Below are positions 1 through 9,408 of a stretch of 64,000 nt of DNA, piece by piece. The number at the start of each line of letters is the position of its first letter. The stretch's first letter is position 1. The position numbers and the translations under genes were made by a program. The stretch is from Streptomyces sp. NBC_01314 (GTDB taxonomy: Bacteria; Actinomycetota; Actinomycetes; Streptomycetales; Streptomycetaceae), in the NCBI RefSeq assembly GCF_041435215.1, contig NZ_CP108394.1, positions 868,001-932,000 of the forward strand, read 5' to 3'. A model generated the notes under the pieces. It was given only the letters and a program-made list of their open reading frames with translations. It did no database searches and had not been told where the DNA came from.

Positions 1-1655
1 GGGTCGTACGAGACGGTGTCCCACAGCGGTGCCAGGGCCTCGTTCAGGGCCTGTGCCGGTATGTGCACGACGCCCGGCCGGTCCGCGCCGGATGCCGTCG
101 CGGCGCTCTCGGCGCCTTCCGACACCAGGCGGCGCAGCACGGCGTCGAGCCGGTCACGGCGCTCGTCGCGTGTGGTGAGTTCCCCCACGGCCAGGGCCGC
201 CAGCGAGCCGGGGCGCCCTCCGAGCGTCTCGCGCAGGGCGTCCCGGGCGTCCTCGCGGGCCAGCAGCGCGGCGAGGAACGCCAGCGGGAACACCGCCTCG
301 GTCATCTCGCGGATCCGGTCGACGACCGGCCCGCCGAAGCCGACCCGCTCGCTCACGGGGCTCGATCTGTCCTCGTGGAACAGCTCGCGGTCCGCGTAGT
401 GCCGCCCGCCGTCGCGCGAGACCTCACCGCCGGACCGCAGGCTCACGGCCCGCGCCGCCTCCAGATGCTCGGCGCGCTGCGGCCAGGAGGCCTCGGCGTA
501 TTTGTCGCGGTGCTCGGCCAGTTCCACCGCGTCGGCCGTCGGATGCCCGGCCGCGACCTTGGTCAGCGCGTGCAGTTCGGTCGCCGGGAGCCGCCACGGC
601 GACACGACGAGCGCCGGCCCGAGGGCCTTGACCAGCCGTGCCGCGTGCTCCTCCGTGGGCTCGGGGCCACCGGCCGCCGTCAGCAGCGCGTCGAGCCGGT
701 CACCGGCCCGCGCGCGGGCGGCCCGCCACAGGGCCAGCGCGGGCGCGGCCACCTTGAACCGGCGGCCGTCCGCGGTCCGTTCCAGCCCGAGGCCCGACTC
801 CAGTTCACGGAAGAGCGGGTTCGGCCACGCGTGCTGCCGGGTCAGCGGCACCTCGGCCGCGGCCTGCTCCCGCAGCTGTTCCACGAGCCAGGCGCTCGCC
901 TCCACGACGACCCGTTCCGGGCCGGCCGGGCCGACCCGCACCGCTTCCGCCTGCTCGGGCCGCATCCGGGCGAACAGCACCGGTCCGAAGAACGACACGG
1001 TCTCGCACTTGGTGGCGAACCGCCGGACGTAGCGGTGCAGGGTGTCGATCCGGCGGCGCAGTCCGCGCGGCAGCTCCGCGCCCTCCGCCGTGGCGGCCCA
1101 GCCGGCGTGCCCGGACGGCGGGGTCCGCAGGGCGGTGTCGAAGAACGTCGGGTTGGACACGAACACCGCGTGGCGGAAGTCGTCGAGGCCCGCCGCCTCC
1201 GCGGTGCGCAGCCTGGCGCGGTGCAGGGCTGCCGCGAACGCCTCCCGGGCGGCGGCCTCCCGCTCCCGGCGGGCCGCGACGACGGTGTTCCAGCGGGGTG
1301 CGAAGTCCGGCAGGCCGGTGGCGTCCAGGACGGCGACGCAGCGTTCGTCGAGCGGGGCGCCCTCCTCGACGGCCCTGCGGCAGCTCTGCAGCGCGCGCAG
1401 TGAACGCTGCCTCGGTTCGACCGCGCGTACCCTCTCCCGCACCCCCGGCCAGTGCTCGTCGAGGAAGGCGGCCCGCTCGGCGGCCACGGCGCGCTCCGCG
1501 TCGGCGGACCCGGTCGCGTCGTCGAGGAGTTCGGGGAAGGCCAGTCCGTCGAGCAGCCGGGTGGAGAATCCTGTCGCCCGCAGCAGCGACCAGGGCATGG
1601 TTTCCACGGCCAGTTCACCGTTTCCCGCCCGCACGTGCCATTTCAATGACGCCAT
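1..1655 (-). CDS. LanB-type (PEARL-like) protein, partial at left edge
   Basis: The frame is open from ATG at 1655 to the window edge (551 residues seen, no stop). It begins MASLKWHVRAG and has the LanB glutamylation-domain marks: SNPTFF near residue 175, ETVSFFGP at 218-225 and GRHYADRELF from 417. The same marks recur in the three LanB-type genes between 7.1 and 15.6 kb. The family uses aminoacyl-tRNA, either to glutamylate Ser/Thr (lanthipeptide dehydratases) or to add an amino acid to a peptide C-terminus (PEARLs). The PEARL reading fits the cluster better, but whether this copy has an elimination domain cannot be seen because the C-terminus is outside. It is divergent from the M20 gene, 104 bp away. 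Family call is firm; the reaction is inferred. Confidence 0.8.
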   Translation of the reverse strand, partial: MASLKWHVRAGNGELAVETMPWSLLRATGFSTRLLDGLAFPELLDDATGSADAERAVAAERAAFLDEHWPGVRERVRAVEPRQRSLRALQSCRRAVEEGAPLDERCVAVLDATGLPDFAPRWNTVVAARREREAAAREAFAAALHRARLRTAEAAGLDDFRHAVFVSNPTFFDTALRTPPSGHAGWAATAEGAELPRGLRRRIDTLHRYVRRFATKCETVSFFGPVLFARMRPEQAEAVRVGPAGPERVVVEASAWLVEQLREQAAAEVPLTRQHAWPNPLFRELESGLGLERTADGRRFKVAAPALALWRAARARAGDRLDALLTAAGGPEPTEEHAARLVKALGPALVVSPWRLPATELHALTKVAAGHPTADAVELAEHRDKYAEASWPQRAEHLEAARAVSLRSGGEVSRDGGRHYADRELFHEDRSSPVSERVGFGGPVVDRIREMTEAVFPLAFLAALLAREDARDALRETLGGRPGSLAALAVGELTTRDERRDRLDAVLRRLVSEGAESAATASGADRPGVVHIPAQALNEALAPLWDTVSYD

Positions 1656-1759
1656 GTCAACTCTCCCGACTGGTCTCGCTTTTCGAACTCGTATCCGGTA
1701 GGAAAGAGAGGGCTCGTACGGAAGACGGCGGGCTGTTTCCCGGTATTCCGGAGGAAAGA

Positions 1760-2965
1760 ATGCAGATGAGAATTCCGCCTCGGACGAAACGTCGCTGCGG
1801 CGCCGCCGTGAATCGCGCCGAGGAGAAACTGCTGGCCCTGTCGAGAAGCATTCACGCCGAACCGGAGACGGCGTTTCAGGAACACCGCAGCGCCGCCAAG
1901 GTCGCCGGTCTCCTCCGGGACGAGGGCTTCGAAGTGGAGTCGGGGGCCGGCGGGCTCGAGACGGCGTTCACCGCGCGCTTCGGCGGTGGCCCGCTCACCG
2001 TCGGGCTCTGCGCCGAGTACGACGCGCTGCCGGGACTCGGCCATGCCTGCGGGCACAACATCATCGCGGCGTCCTCGGCCGGTGCCGCGCTGGCGCTGCG
2101 GGACGTCGCCGACGAACTCGGCATCACCGTGCTCGTCATCGGCACCCCGGCCGAGGAGGAGGGCGGCGGGAAGATAGCCCTCCTGGAGGCCGGGGTCTTC
2201 GACGACGTGTCGATGTCGATGCTGGTGCACCCGGCCCCGGAGGACAACTGCGCCCCGCGCCCGCTCGCGCTCCTGGAACTGGAGGTCCGCTACACCGGGC
2301 GGCCGTCCCACTCCGCTCTCGCCCCGCATCTGGGCGTCAACGCGGCCGACGCGCTGACCGTGGCGGAGGTCGCCGTCGGTGTCGGCCGGCAGCACTTCGA
2401 GCCCCGGCAGCAGGTGCACGGCATCGTCACCCGGGGCGGCCAGGTCCCGAACGTGGTGCCGGCCGACACCCGGGCGCTGTACAACCTGCGCGCCGCCGAC
2501 ATGGAGTCGCTCGGCCGCCTGGAGTCCCGGATCAGGGCGTGCTTCGAGGCCGGCGCCGTCGCCACGGGCTGCACGCACGAGGTGCTGTCCACCCCCGCGT
2601 ACGCCGAGCTCGCGCACGACGCGTTCCTGTCCGAGGCGTACCGCGCGGCCGCCACCGAACTGGGCCGGCCGCTGGTGTCCCGGGAGGCGGAGCGCGACAT
2701 GCCCACCGGCAGCACCGACATGGGCAATGTGAGCCGGGCGTTGCCGGCGCTCCAGCCCAGCATCGGTATCGACAGTGGCGACGCGGTCAACCACCAGCCG
2801 GAGTTCGCGGCTGCCTGTGTCGCCCCCGGCGCCGACCGCGCGCTGGTGCAGGGCGCGGTCGCTCTTGCCTGGACCGCCGCGCAGGCGGCCCACGACGACG
2901 AGACCAGGGAGCGGCTGCTGACGCACCAGGCGCAGCGGCGGGCCCCCGGCGACGCGACGGCCTGA
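1760..2965 (+). CDS. M20-family amidohydrolase/peptidase
   Basis: A 401-aa metallo-amidohydrolase of the M20 family, close in style to p-aminobenzoyl-glutamate/aminoacylase types. Visible metal-ligand motifs are GHACGHN (residues about 94-100) and PAEEEGGGK (about 130-138); GRPSHSA marks the lid domain and STDMGNVS lies near the C-terminus. Start chosen at ATG 1760, with GGAGG at 1750-1754; ATG 1766 is an alternative. It has no signal peptide, so it should act in the cytosol. It is the only cluster gene on the plus strand and is divergent from a LanB-type gene. A plausible role is hydrolysing an amide bond to free or trim the product made on the scaffold peptide; this is inference from context. 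Confidence 0.88.
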   Translation: MQMRIPPRTKRRCGAAVNRAEEKLLALSRSIHAEPETAFQEHRSAAKVAGLLRDEGFEVESGAGGLETAFTARFGGGPLTVGLCAEYDALPGLGHACGHNIIAASSAGAALALRDVADELGITVLVIGTPAEEEGGGKIALLEAGVFDDVSMSMLVHPAPEDNCAPRPLALLELEVRYTGRPSHSALAPHLGVNAADALTVAEVAVGVGRQHFEPRQQVHGIVTRGGQVPNVVPADTRALYNLRAADMESLGRLESRIRACFEAGAVATGCTHEVLSTPAYAELAHDAFLSEAYRAAATELGRPLVSREAERDMPTGSTDMGNVSRALPALQPSIGIDSGDAVNHQPEFAAACVAPGADRALVQGAVALAWTAAQAAHDDETRERLLTHQAQRRAPGDATA

Positions 2966-2978
2966 CGTCGAGGCCGTA

Positions 2979-3018
2979 CGGTCCGCCGGTGGCGTCGCGC
3001 CCACCCGTCGGCGGACCG
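2979..3018. terminator. Hairpin between convergent M20 and VOC genes
   Basis: A perfect 10-bp inverted repeat (cggtccgccg / cggcggaccg, arms 2979-2988 and 3009-3018) with a 20-nt loop lies in the 65-bp gap between two convergent stop codons. No T-tract follows, as is usual in Streptomyces. Likely a bidirectional terminator. Confidence 0.6.
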
Positions 3019-3030
3019 GGCCGGGTCGGT

Positions 3031-3702
3031 TCACGGCAGCCGCACCACGGTCTCGCCCTCGGCGGTGCCGACGCGGACCGCGGTGATCTCCGGGCCCGCC
3101 GCGGTGTCGATGTCGACGGCGAGTCCGTCCAGGCCCGGCCAGCCAGGCGCCCATTCCCGTTCCTGCGCCGGGCCGGTCACCAGGCCGTCGAGCGTGCGCG
3201 GGCACACCCGGTGGGCGGCCGCCGCGAGGTCGCCCGGCACCCGGGCCGCGCGCGCCTCGGGGTTGCCGTAGCTGAGGAAGAACGGCAGCACACGGCTGCG
3301 CCAGGACAGCTCGAACGCGGCCTCCGCCCAGGGCACCCGCTGGCCGTCCGCGCGCACCGACTCCCCTTCGTACAGATCGGGGTCGGCCCCGGTGAGCGCC
3401 TCCACCGCGCGGGCGGTGCCCTTGATGTCGCCGGTGAGGACGGCCCAGTTGAGGAAGGCGGGCCCGTCCGCGGTCCGTTCCAGGAAGAGCCGCCCGAAGT
3501 CGGCGCCGGCCAGCTTCTCCTCGTCGTGTGTGACGAGCAGTTCCAGGTACTGCACGTCGGGGGTGTCGAAGGGCACCACCCAGCTCGCCGTTCCGTCGGG
3601 GTTGGGGCTGCCGTCGGTGATGCCGAACCCGTACCGCTCCCAGAGCAGTTCGCGCAGCGGCTCGATGGTCCGGGCGCCGAGGATCACATGGTCGAAGCGC
3701 AT
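3031..3702 (-). CDS. VOC (glyoxalase/bleomycin-resistance) fold protein
   Basis: A 223-aa protein starting MRFDHVILGAR, typical of the first strand of a vicinal-oxygen-chelate module; TASWVVPFDTPDVQYLELL and the Gly/Asp-rich turns also fit. Length suits a glyoxalase-like fold with an extended C-terminal half. Its ATG overlaps the stop of the flavoprotein gene by one base (TGATG), so it is the last gene of the minus-strand cluster operon. VOC proteins bind a metal and act on small oxygenated substrates or bind products. A role with a quinone-like intermediate, or in self-protection, is possible but unproven. Confidence 0.72.
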   Translation of the reverse strand: MRFDHVILGARTIEPLRELLWERYGFGITDGSPNPDGTASWVVPFDTPDVQYLELLVTHDEEKLAGADFGRLFLERTADGPAFLNWAVLTGDIKGTARAVEALTGADPDLYEGESVRADGQRVPWAEAAFELSWRSRVLPFFLSYGNPEARAARVPGDLAAAAHRVCPRTLDGLVTGPAQEREWAPGWPGLDGLAVDIDTAAGPEITAVRVGTAEGETVVRLP

Positions 3703-4805
3703 CAGGCCGCACCGCCCAGGGCGTGGTCCGGGCACATGCTGTACGGCAGCGCGTCCCAGTCGTCCTCGATCAGCCCCGCCGCCATGCCCTTGCCTGTACA
3801 GCGCGCGGAGAGCAGTCCGTGACCGGCGTGCCCGGCCGACATGAAGATCCGCTGCCGGCCGGGGACCGCGCCGACGAGCGGGCGGCCGGTGCCGGACACG
3901 GGCCGCAGGCCGGCCCGCAGCTCCGCGGGGACCGACTCGGCGAGCCCCGGCATGACGGTGGTCGCGAACCGCAGCAACTGCCCGATGCCCTGCGTCGTGA
4001 CGCGCTCCGCGAAGCCGCTGTCCTCCTCGGTCGCGCCGACGATGACGTCGTCCCCGACCCCCGGCGCGAGGTAGTAGGCGGAGGAGAGGATGCAGTTCAG
4101 TTTCTCGTCGGACCGCAGCACCACCATCTGGCCGCGCTGCGGGCGGACCCCGGTCGCCTCCGCGAGCCCCTTGCCCGAACTCCACGCTCCGGCGGTGATG
4201 ATCACCCGGTCCGCCGTGACGGTGCCCTCGTCCGTGAGGACGGACACCGCCTGCCCTTCCTCCCGGACCTCGCGGGCAGCACGGCCCTGGGCCCAGGTGA
4301 CCCCCTGCGCGAGGCAGCGGCGGCGCACCGCGTCCAGATAGCGCCGCCCGTCGACCATCAGTCCGCCCTCGTCGAGCAGATACCGCCGGCTGTCCGGCAG
4401 CTTCAGCCCCGGCCCGGCGGCGGCGAGTTCGTCACCGTCGACCCACCGGCCCGCCCCGGCGCCCTCGATGGCCTCGGCGTGGGTGTCGGCCTCCGTCGCG
4501 CGCAGGGCCCGCAGGATGGGCCGCGCCACGCTGAACGCGCCGAACTCCGGCTCCAGCCGGGCCACGTCGGCGTCCAGGTCCCCCTTGGCATGCCGCAGCC
4601 AGTCGTAGAACGCGGGGTCGGTGAGGTACCGGAGGGAGGGGACGGCCACTCCGGCGGCCTTGTTGGTGGCCTGGCCCGGCTCCTCCCCCGCATCCAGGAC
4701 GACGACCGAGGCACCCCGGCCGCTCAGCTCCTCGGCCAGGCAGGCACCGACGATCCCACCGCCTACCAGGGCGAAATCAGGGGTTGTTGACGGTGACGAC
4801 GGCAT
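3702..4805 (-). CDS. FAD-dependent amine/glycine oxidase-like protein (DAO family)
   Basis: A 367-aa flavoprotein. The N-terminal Rossmann motif VGGGIVGACLAEELSGRG (residues about 13-30) and the C-terminal RPVSGTGRPLVG and SAGHAGHGLL segments are those of DadA/ThiO-type oxidases, which oxidise amino acids or N-substituted glycines to imines. Start ATG 4805 has GGAAGG upstream and overlaps the TldE-like gene by 29 nt. In ammosamide-type PEARL pathways a glycine added from Gly-tRNA is later stripped to leave an amine; a glycine-oxidase-like enzyme here would fit such a step. That link is inference; the family assignment is firm. Confidence 0.88.
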   Translation of the reverse strand: MPSSPSTTPDFALVGGGIVGACLAEELSGRGASVVVLDAGEEPGQATNKAAGVAVPSLRYLTDPAFYDWLRHAKGDLDADVARLEPEFGAFSVARPILRALRATEADTHAEAIEGAGAGRWVDGDELAAAGPGLKLPDSRRYLLDEGGLMVDGRRYLDAVRRRCLAQGVTWAQGRAAREVREEGQAVSVLTDEGTVTADRVIITAGAWSSGKGLAEATGVRPQRGQMVVLRSDEKLNCILSSAYYLAPGVGDDVIVGATEEDSGFAERVTTQGIGQLLRFATTVMPGLAESVPAELRAGLRPVSGTGRPLVGAVPGRQRIFMSAGHAGHGLLSARCTGKGMAAGLIEDDWDALPYSMCPDHALGGAA

Positions 4806-5859
4806 GTCCGGTACCTTCCAGTTCGGCTGCGCCGGCGAGCACCAGCGAGCGGGTGGTCACATCGCTGTCGCTGTGGACAGCCGTGGGCGGGCCGGTCAGG
4901 CCACGGGCCCGGCGCAGCAGGTGCACGGGTTTGCCCCGCAGCACGACGGTGAACCAGGCCCCGGGCCGCTCCGTGACCCTCGCCAGGCACTGCAGCCGTA
5001 CGGTGCCGTCCGCGTGGTAGCGCTGAAGTCCCTCGACGCAGCGCACGAGTTCCACCGCGTGCGACGGCAGGGGCAGGTCGGGGCCGAGGAGTTCGAGCCG
5101 GGCCAGCGGCGGCGGGGCGCACGCGCCGCTGTCGTGGTCCCAGACCGCGCGGCCGACGGGGATGCCCTCGCGCAGCGGGGCCGGTGGGCGGATCCGGCCG
5201 TCGTCGACGAGTGTCCTGGGCTGCGCCGGGCCGCCCAGGTCGTCCTGGGCGTGGGCCGAGGGAGTCGTGGGCAGGTCGCGCAGGGTCAGGGACGGCAGGA
5301 CCCGGCGCCCGGCGAGTCTGTGCGCCGTGTCCCGGCCGCCCCGTGAGGTCAGGGAGAACGCCGTACCGGCGACGAGCACGGCGGCGGGCGAGGGGCGCAG
5401 CACGAGCGGCCGTTCCCGCCAGTCGGCCGGGGGGCCGTCGCCGGCCGTGCTTCCTGCCGGGGCGGCGAGTTCGTGCCAGGGCAGGTCCTCGGCCGTCGCG
5501 AGGGGCTCGCCGTTCCCGGCCGTGCCGAACAGGACCGGCCCGCCGGCGGTCTCCACGCGGGCCAGCAGTTCGGTCCGGCGTTCCAGCAGCTTCCCGTCGG
5601 CGTCGCGCCACTCCCGGACCGTGGCCACGGCGCTCTGCAGTCCGCCGTCACCAGTGCCGGCCCGGGCGGCTGTCTCGGCGAGGAGCAGCCCGGTGTGCTT
5701 GGCGGCCTCCTGGCCGAGCGGTTCCGTGCTCCGCAGGGAGCCGGTGACCCGTCCCGCGTCGTCCCGTTCCAGTCGTAGCGCGTCGACGGAGACGGTGACG
5801 CGGGGTCCGCCGGGGGCGGGGGTCAGGACCCCGAAGGCCCTTACGCGCGACTCATGCAC
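4777..5859 (-). CDS. TldE/PmbA-like protease partner (divergent)
   Basis: About 360 aa if started at GTG 5859, which overlaps the end of the TldD gene by 8 nt; the frame is open to 5898. No HExxxH motif is present, as expected for TldE, the non-metal subunit that pairs with TldD. The C-terminal half (GAVLVAGTAFSLTSRGG-like run, residues about 160-200, then LPLPSHAVELVRCVEG) recalls the TldE core, but similarity is weak and the protein is shorter than the usual 440-450 aa. The call rests largely on overlap with the tldD-like gene. In characterised systems TldD/TldE cleaves leader or unfolded peptides; here it probably degrades or trims the scaffold peptide. Confidence 0.6.
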   Translation of the reverse strand: MHESRVRAFGVLTPAPGGPRVTVSVDALRLERDDAGRVTGSLRSTEPLGQEAAKHTGLLLAETAARAGTGDGGLQSAVATVREWRDADGKLLERRTELLARVETAGGPVLFGTAGNGEPLATAEDLPWHELAAPAGSTAGDGPPADWRERPLVLRPSPAAVLVAGTAFSLTSRGGRDTAHRLAGRRVLPSLTLRDLPTTPSAHAQDDLGGPAQPRTLVDDGRIRPPAPLREGIPVGRAVWDHDSGACAPPPLARLELLGPDLPLPSHAVELVRCVEGLQRYHADGTVRLQCLARVTERPGAWFTVVLRGKPVHLLRRARGLTGPPTAVHSDSDVTTRSLVLAGAAELEGTGHAVVTVNNP

Positions 5860-7159
5860 GGGCCACCGCCCGGAGGCCGACCAGGCCGGACGGGACACGC
5901 AGCCCGGCGTTGGCGAACGAGACCAGTACGGGGTACTGCCCGAGCTTGCCGCAGCCGCCCGTGGCGCGCAGATAGCCGTCGACGCGGTGCTCGAACGGCT
6001 CGATCCCGGCGAGGACCCGGGCGCCGTTGCCCGTCACCTCCAGCGGGCCGAGCCGGGCGAGGCCGCCGTCGGCGCGGTGCAGCAGCGAGAAGGGCGCGTC
6101 GAAGACGAACTCCCCCGAGGCGATGTTCATCATGTGCAGCCGCAGTCCGTAGGGGGCGATCCAGTCACCGGGCGGTGCCTGGAGCGGCGTTCCGGGTTCC
6201 ACCAGCGCCACCGTGTGGGTCATGCGGGGAATCGCCGGATGCCGGTAGTCCTGTCGGCGGCCGTGGCCCGTGCCGGGGGTGTCCAGGAGTCCCGCCACCG
6301 CCAGGTCCGTCATGGGGCGGCCCACGGTGCCGCGGTCGATCAGCCGGGCCGTCGAGCAGTCGGTGCCCTCGTCGTCGAACGGGCTGCGGTAGCCGCGTAC
6401 GGCCTCCCGGCCGCCGTCCACGACGGACAGCCAGTCGGGGGCCACCCGCCGTCCGGCGCGGGCGCCCAGGTAGCTGGTGCCGGAGGCCACCACGTCGCCC
6501 TCCATGGGGTGGCCGACGATCTCGTGGAAGAACGCGCCGGCGAGGCCGGGCAGCAGCACCAGGTCGGCCCTGTCCGGCAGGGTGTCGGCGAGGGGCAGCG
6601 CGAGACGGCGACGGATCTGCTCCGCCGTGCGGGCCGCCACATCCCGCAGGGCCTTCGTGTCGGCCGGGGAGCCGCACAGCAGGGACCGCGTGTGCCGGGT
6701 GCCGTCCGTTCCGGTCAGCCGCACCTCCAGGGTCGTCACCATCCGTTCCGCGGCGCGGACCCGGTCCGGTCCGCCGGCGGCGACATGCTGCTGGACCACG
6801 CCCAGCGAGAGGTGCGCGCCGGTCTCGGCGGCCACGGCGGCGAGACCGGTCCTGCTCTCCTCCGACAGGGCGTACAGGGGGCGTTCCTGTACCTCGCGCA
6901 GCGTGTCGGCGGCAGCGCCCACGGCCCCGGTGCGGCCGGCGCGGAGCAGGGCGTCGTCGTCGGCGAACCGGTGCTCCGTCCAGCCGTGCCCGTCGGCGTG
7001 CTCGACGCTCATCCCGCGTACGGCGGACCGTCGTTCGTCGGCCGTGCCGTCCGGCGCGACGTCGGCCCGCAGCCTCAGGGAGCGCTCGGCGAAGACCGTG
7101 GTGTACGCCCTGCCGGTGGCCGCCGTCCGCCCACCGCGCACCTGTGTCGTTCCGGTCAT
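5852..7159 (-). CDS. TldD-like metallopeptidase
   Basis: A 435-aa protein with the TldD zinc motif HEIVGHPMEGD (HExxxH at about 212-217), SYLGARAGRRVAP after it and GGCGKLGQYP near the C-terminus, which matches the conserved TldD GG.C....G segment. ATG 7159 overlaps the upstream LanB-type stop in an ATGA. TldD works with TldE as a heterodimer that threads and cleaves peptides; the pair is best known from microcin B17 leader removal. Here it sits directly between a LanB-type gene and a TldE-like gene, so removal of amino acids from the modified scaffold peptide is the natural guess. Confidence 0.9.
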   Translation of the reverse strand: MTGTTQVRGGRTAATGRAYTTVFAERSLRLRADVAPDGTADERRSAVRGMSVEHADGHGWTEHRFADDDALLRAGRTGAVGAAADTLREVQERPLYALSEESRTGLAAVAAETGAHLSLGVVQQHVAAGGPDRVRAAERMVTTLEVRLTGTDGTRHTRSLLCGSPADTKALRDVAARTAEQIRRRLALPLADTLPDRADLVLLPGLAGAFFHEIVGHPMEGDVVASGTSYLGARAGRRVAPDWLSVVDGGREAVRGYRSPFDDEGTDCSTARLIDRGTVGRPMTDLAVAGLLDTPGTGHGRRQDYRHPAIPRMTHTVALVEPGTPLQAPPGDWIAPYGLRLHMMNIASGEFVFDAPFSLLHRADGGLARLGPLEVTGNGARVLAGIEPFEHRVDGYLRATGGCGKLGQYPVLVSFANAGLRVPSGLVGLRAVARA

Positions 7160-9408
7160 GGCCGCACACTCCTGCCGATGACCTGGACGCGCAGTTCGCT
7201 CGTGTACCGCCGCCCCTCGGCGTCGCGCAGCCACAGTCCCTCCGGTCCCGGTGCCATCCGCTCCACGTCGAGCCACGGCGTGTCGCGTGCCACGTGGCTG
7301 ACGAGGTCGGCGGCCAGCGGGGAGGCGAGGTCGAGCAGGTAGGGCTTGCGTTCGCGGGCGCTGCGGCAGAACACGAACCGGCCCTCCGTACGGCCGGCGA
7401 GGCGCCGCAGGGCGAGGAACCGCGCGTACGGCTCCGGGGCTGTCAGCGCCTCGGCGGGCACCCGCCACCGGGCGCGTTGCAGGACGACCCCGCCGACGCG
7501 CACCTCCGGCTGCTCCCCGTCCGGGGAGGCGAACGTCGGGTGCAGCACCTGCGGATGCGACAGCGCGGCCATCGGCGCGTACTTGACGAAGTCGCTCAGC
7601 GGTACGTACGCGCTGACCTCGCGGCCCGCCGGATCGCGCAGGGTGACGGCGTCCGGCGCGATGGTGACCCGCATCCGTTCCGGCAGGGTCACGTCCGCGC
7701 TGTCCTGGTCGGTCCAGGCGAGCGGGCGCATCGCGACCTCACGGCCGGGGAAGCGGTAGTAGCCCTTGTTGCGGCGGCCGAAGTCGAGGCCGACGACGGT
7801 GCCGTCCTGTTCGGCGACCCAGTCGGCCGCGTCCGCGGCGAGCCGGTCGGGCTCCTGGTGCATGGTGCCCAGCCAGCTCCGCACCAGCAGATGGTGATGG
7901 GCGCGGGAGAGGACGAGCGGGGCGCCCGTCAGGCCCTCGGTGTCCGGCGCGGAGGGGCACAGGTCGACGACCGCGTACCGGTCGCCCTGCTGGGCGTCGG
8001 CCTCGCCGGTCAGCCGCTCCACCTCCGCCCGCCACCCGGCTCCGGAGTGCACGGGCGCGTGGGCCGCCTGGAAGGTGCTGGTGGAGTCGGCCCGGCTCGC
8101 CGCGGCGCGCGTCGCGTAGTCCAGCAGGTCGAGTTCCACGCTCTGTTCGCCGGATCCGTCGGTGAAGGCCGCGCGGACCGCGTCCGTCGCGGCCGACTGG
8201 GCGGCGCGGCCGTGGGCCACGCACACCTCCAGGGCCGGCCCGAGCCGCTCCTCCCAGTCGCCCACGACGTCGTCGCCGACCGTCAGGGCGAACGCGGAGG
8301 CGCACTCCTCGAAGAACACCGCGCGGTCCGCGTAGGCGGCGCCGGCTCCCCGGCGGGCGGGTCTGCCGGTGATCTCCGTGAACCGTTCCTCCAGCGTCGC
8401 CACGGTGGCCGCCTTGCGGTCGAGCGGCTGCTCCGCCATCTCGTCCAGCAGCGCGGCGAGTTCGCGGACGTGTCCGAGCCAGCGCTCGCGCGCCGGGGAG
8501 GCGGGCAGCGCGGCGAGCTGGCCGTGCAGGGTGGTCAGCGGATCGAGGTCGTAGTCGCCGCCGCCGAGACCGACGGTGAGGGCCTCCGCCGCCACCAGCC
8601 GCATCAGTGTCCGGGCCACGTCGCCGGCCGGCAGACCCGCCGCGCGGACCACGTCCTTGAAGGCGGTCCCGCCCGGGGGGACGAGTCGCAGCAGGGGTTC
8701 GGCCGCGGTGTCGCCGCGGCCGGTGGTGTGGAAGGCGAGGTGGGGCAGGATCTTCGGGTCCCTGGCGATCGCGGTGACCAGGGCGCGCGCGGCCCAGTGG
8801 GAGAGGAACACCTTGCGGGTGCGCGGCACGTCCCTGCGCAGCTCCGCGCCGGAGCCCGGCCGGACCGTCCCGTACGCCATCGGACCGAAGAAGCTCACGG
8901 TCTCGTTCTTGGCGCAGAACCGCTGGACGTACGTGTACATCTGGCGGCGCACCCGGCGGCGGCGCGAGGTGAGCGGGCCGTCACCGGCGAGCAGCGGGCG
9001 GAGCATGTTGCGGTGGGCGTCGGGGTTGGACAGGAACACCGCTTCCGAGACCAGCGGGTGGGCGAGGAGTTCCCGCAGGCGTTTCCCGGCCTGTTCGTCG
9101 GCCTCCTCGTAGGCGGCCGAGTAGCGCCGTACCGTGTCCTCCCAGGCGCGTGCGGCCTCCGACCAGCCGTCGCCGCCGGACCTGGGCAGCCGGTCGGTGC
9201 GCCCGCGCAGTACCTCGGCCCGCAGGGACGCCGCCCGTTCCCCGTCGAAGCGGGCCGCGACCAGGTCGAGCAGTGCCTGCTCCCGTTCCAGGACCTCGTC
9301 CGCCAGGTCCAGCAGGAACGTGGGTGCGCCCAGTTCCTCCAGCCAGTCGAACGGCATGCCCGCGTGGCGCAGGATGAACTCCCGTCCGATACGCCATCGT
9401 CGGTTCAC
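7156..9408 (-). CDS. LanB-type (PEARL-like) protein
   Basis: 750 aa from GTG 9408, which has GGAGG five bases upstream and overlaps the previous stop as GTGA. It carries the LanB glutamylation-domain marks: LSNPDAHRN (about 135), NETVSFFGP (SFFGP at 172-176), a YADRAVFFEE segment in mid-protein and the C-terminal REVSAYVPLSDF / ERKPYLLDL / TSELRVQ blocks. There is no room for the roughly 300-aa elimination domain of full LanB enzymes, matching small LanB proteins that act as PEARLs. Likely reaction: aminoacyl-tRNA-dependent addition of one amino acid to the precursor's C-terminus or to a modified residue. The amino acid cannot be read from the sequence. Confidence 0.85.
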   Translation of the reverse strand: MNRRWRIGREFILRHAGMPFDWLEELGAPTFLLDLADEVLEREQALLDLVAARFDGERAASLRAEVLRGRTDRLPRSGGDGWSEAARAWEDTVRRYSAAYEEADEQAGKRLRELLAHPLVSEAVFLSNPDAHRNMLRPLLAGDGPLTSRRRRVRRQMYTYVQRFCAKNETVSFFGPMAYGTVRPGSGAELRRDVPRTRKVFLSHWAARALVTAIARDPKILPHLAFHTTGRGDTAAEPLLRLVPPGGTAFKDVVRAAGLPAGDVARTLMRLVAAEALTVGLGGGDYDLDPLTTLHGQLAALPASPARERWLGHVRELAALLDEMAEQPLDRKAATVATLEERFTEITGRPARRGAGAAYADRAVFFEECASAFALTVGDDVVGDWEERLGPALEVCVAHGRAAQSAATDAVRAAFTDGSGEQSVELDLLDYATRAAASRADSTSTFQAAHAPVHSGAGWRAEVERLTGEADAQQGDRYAVVDLCPSAPDTEGLTGAPLVLSRAHHHLLVRSWLGTMHQEPDRLAADAADWVAEQDGTVVGLDFGRRNKGYYRFPGREVAMRPLAWTDQDSADVTLPERMRVTIAPDAVTLRDPAGREVSAYVPLSDFVKYAPMAALSHPQVLHPTFASPDGEQPEVRVGGVVLQRARWRVPAEALTAPEPYARFLALRRLAGRTEGRFVFCRSARERKPYLLDLASPLAADLVSHVARDTPWLDVERMAPGPEGLWLRDAEGRRYTSELRVQVIGRSVRP

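Noticed and set aside
63..1403. Long plus-strand open frame opposite the first LanB-type gene
   Set aside because: Arg/Gly/Pro-rich shadow of the real minus-strand gene, which has the LanB motifs.
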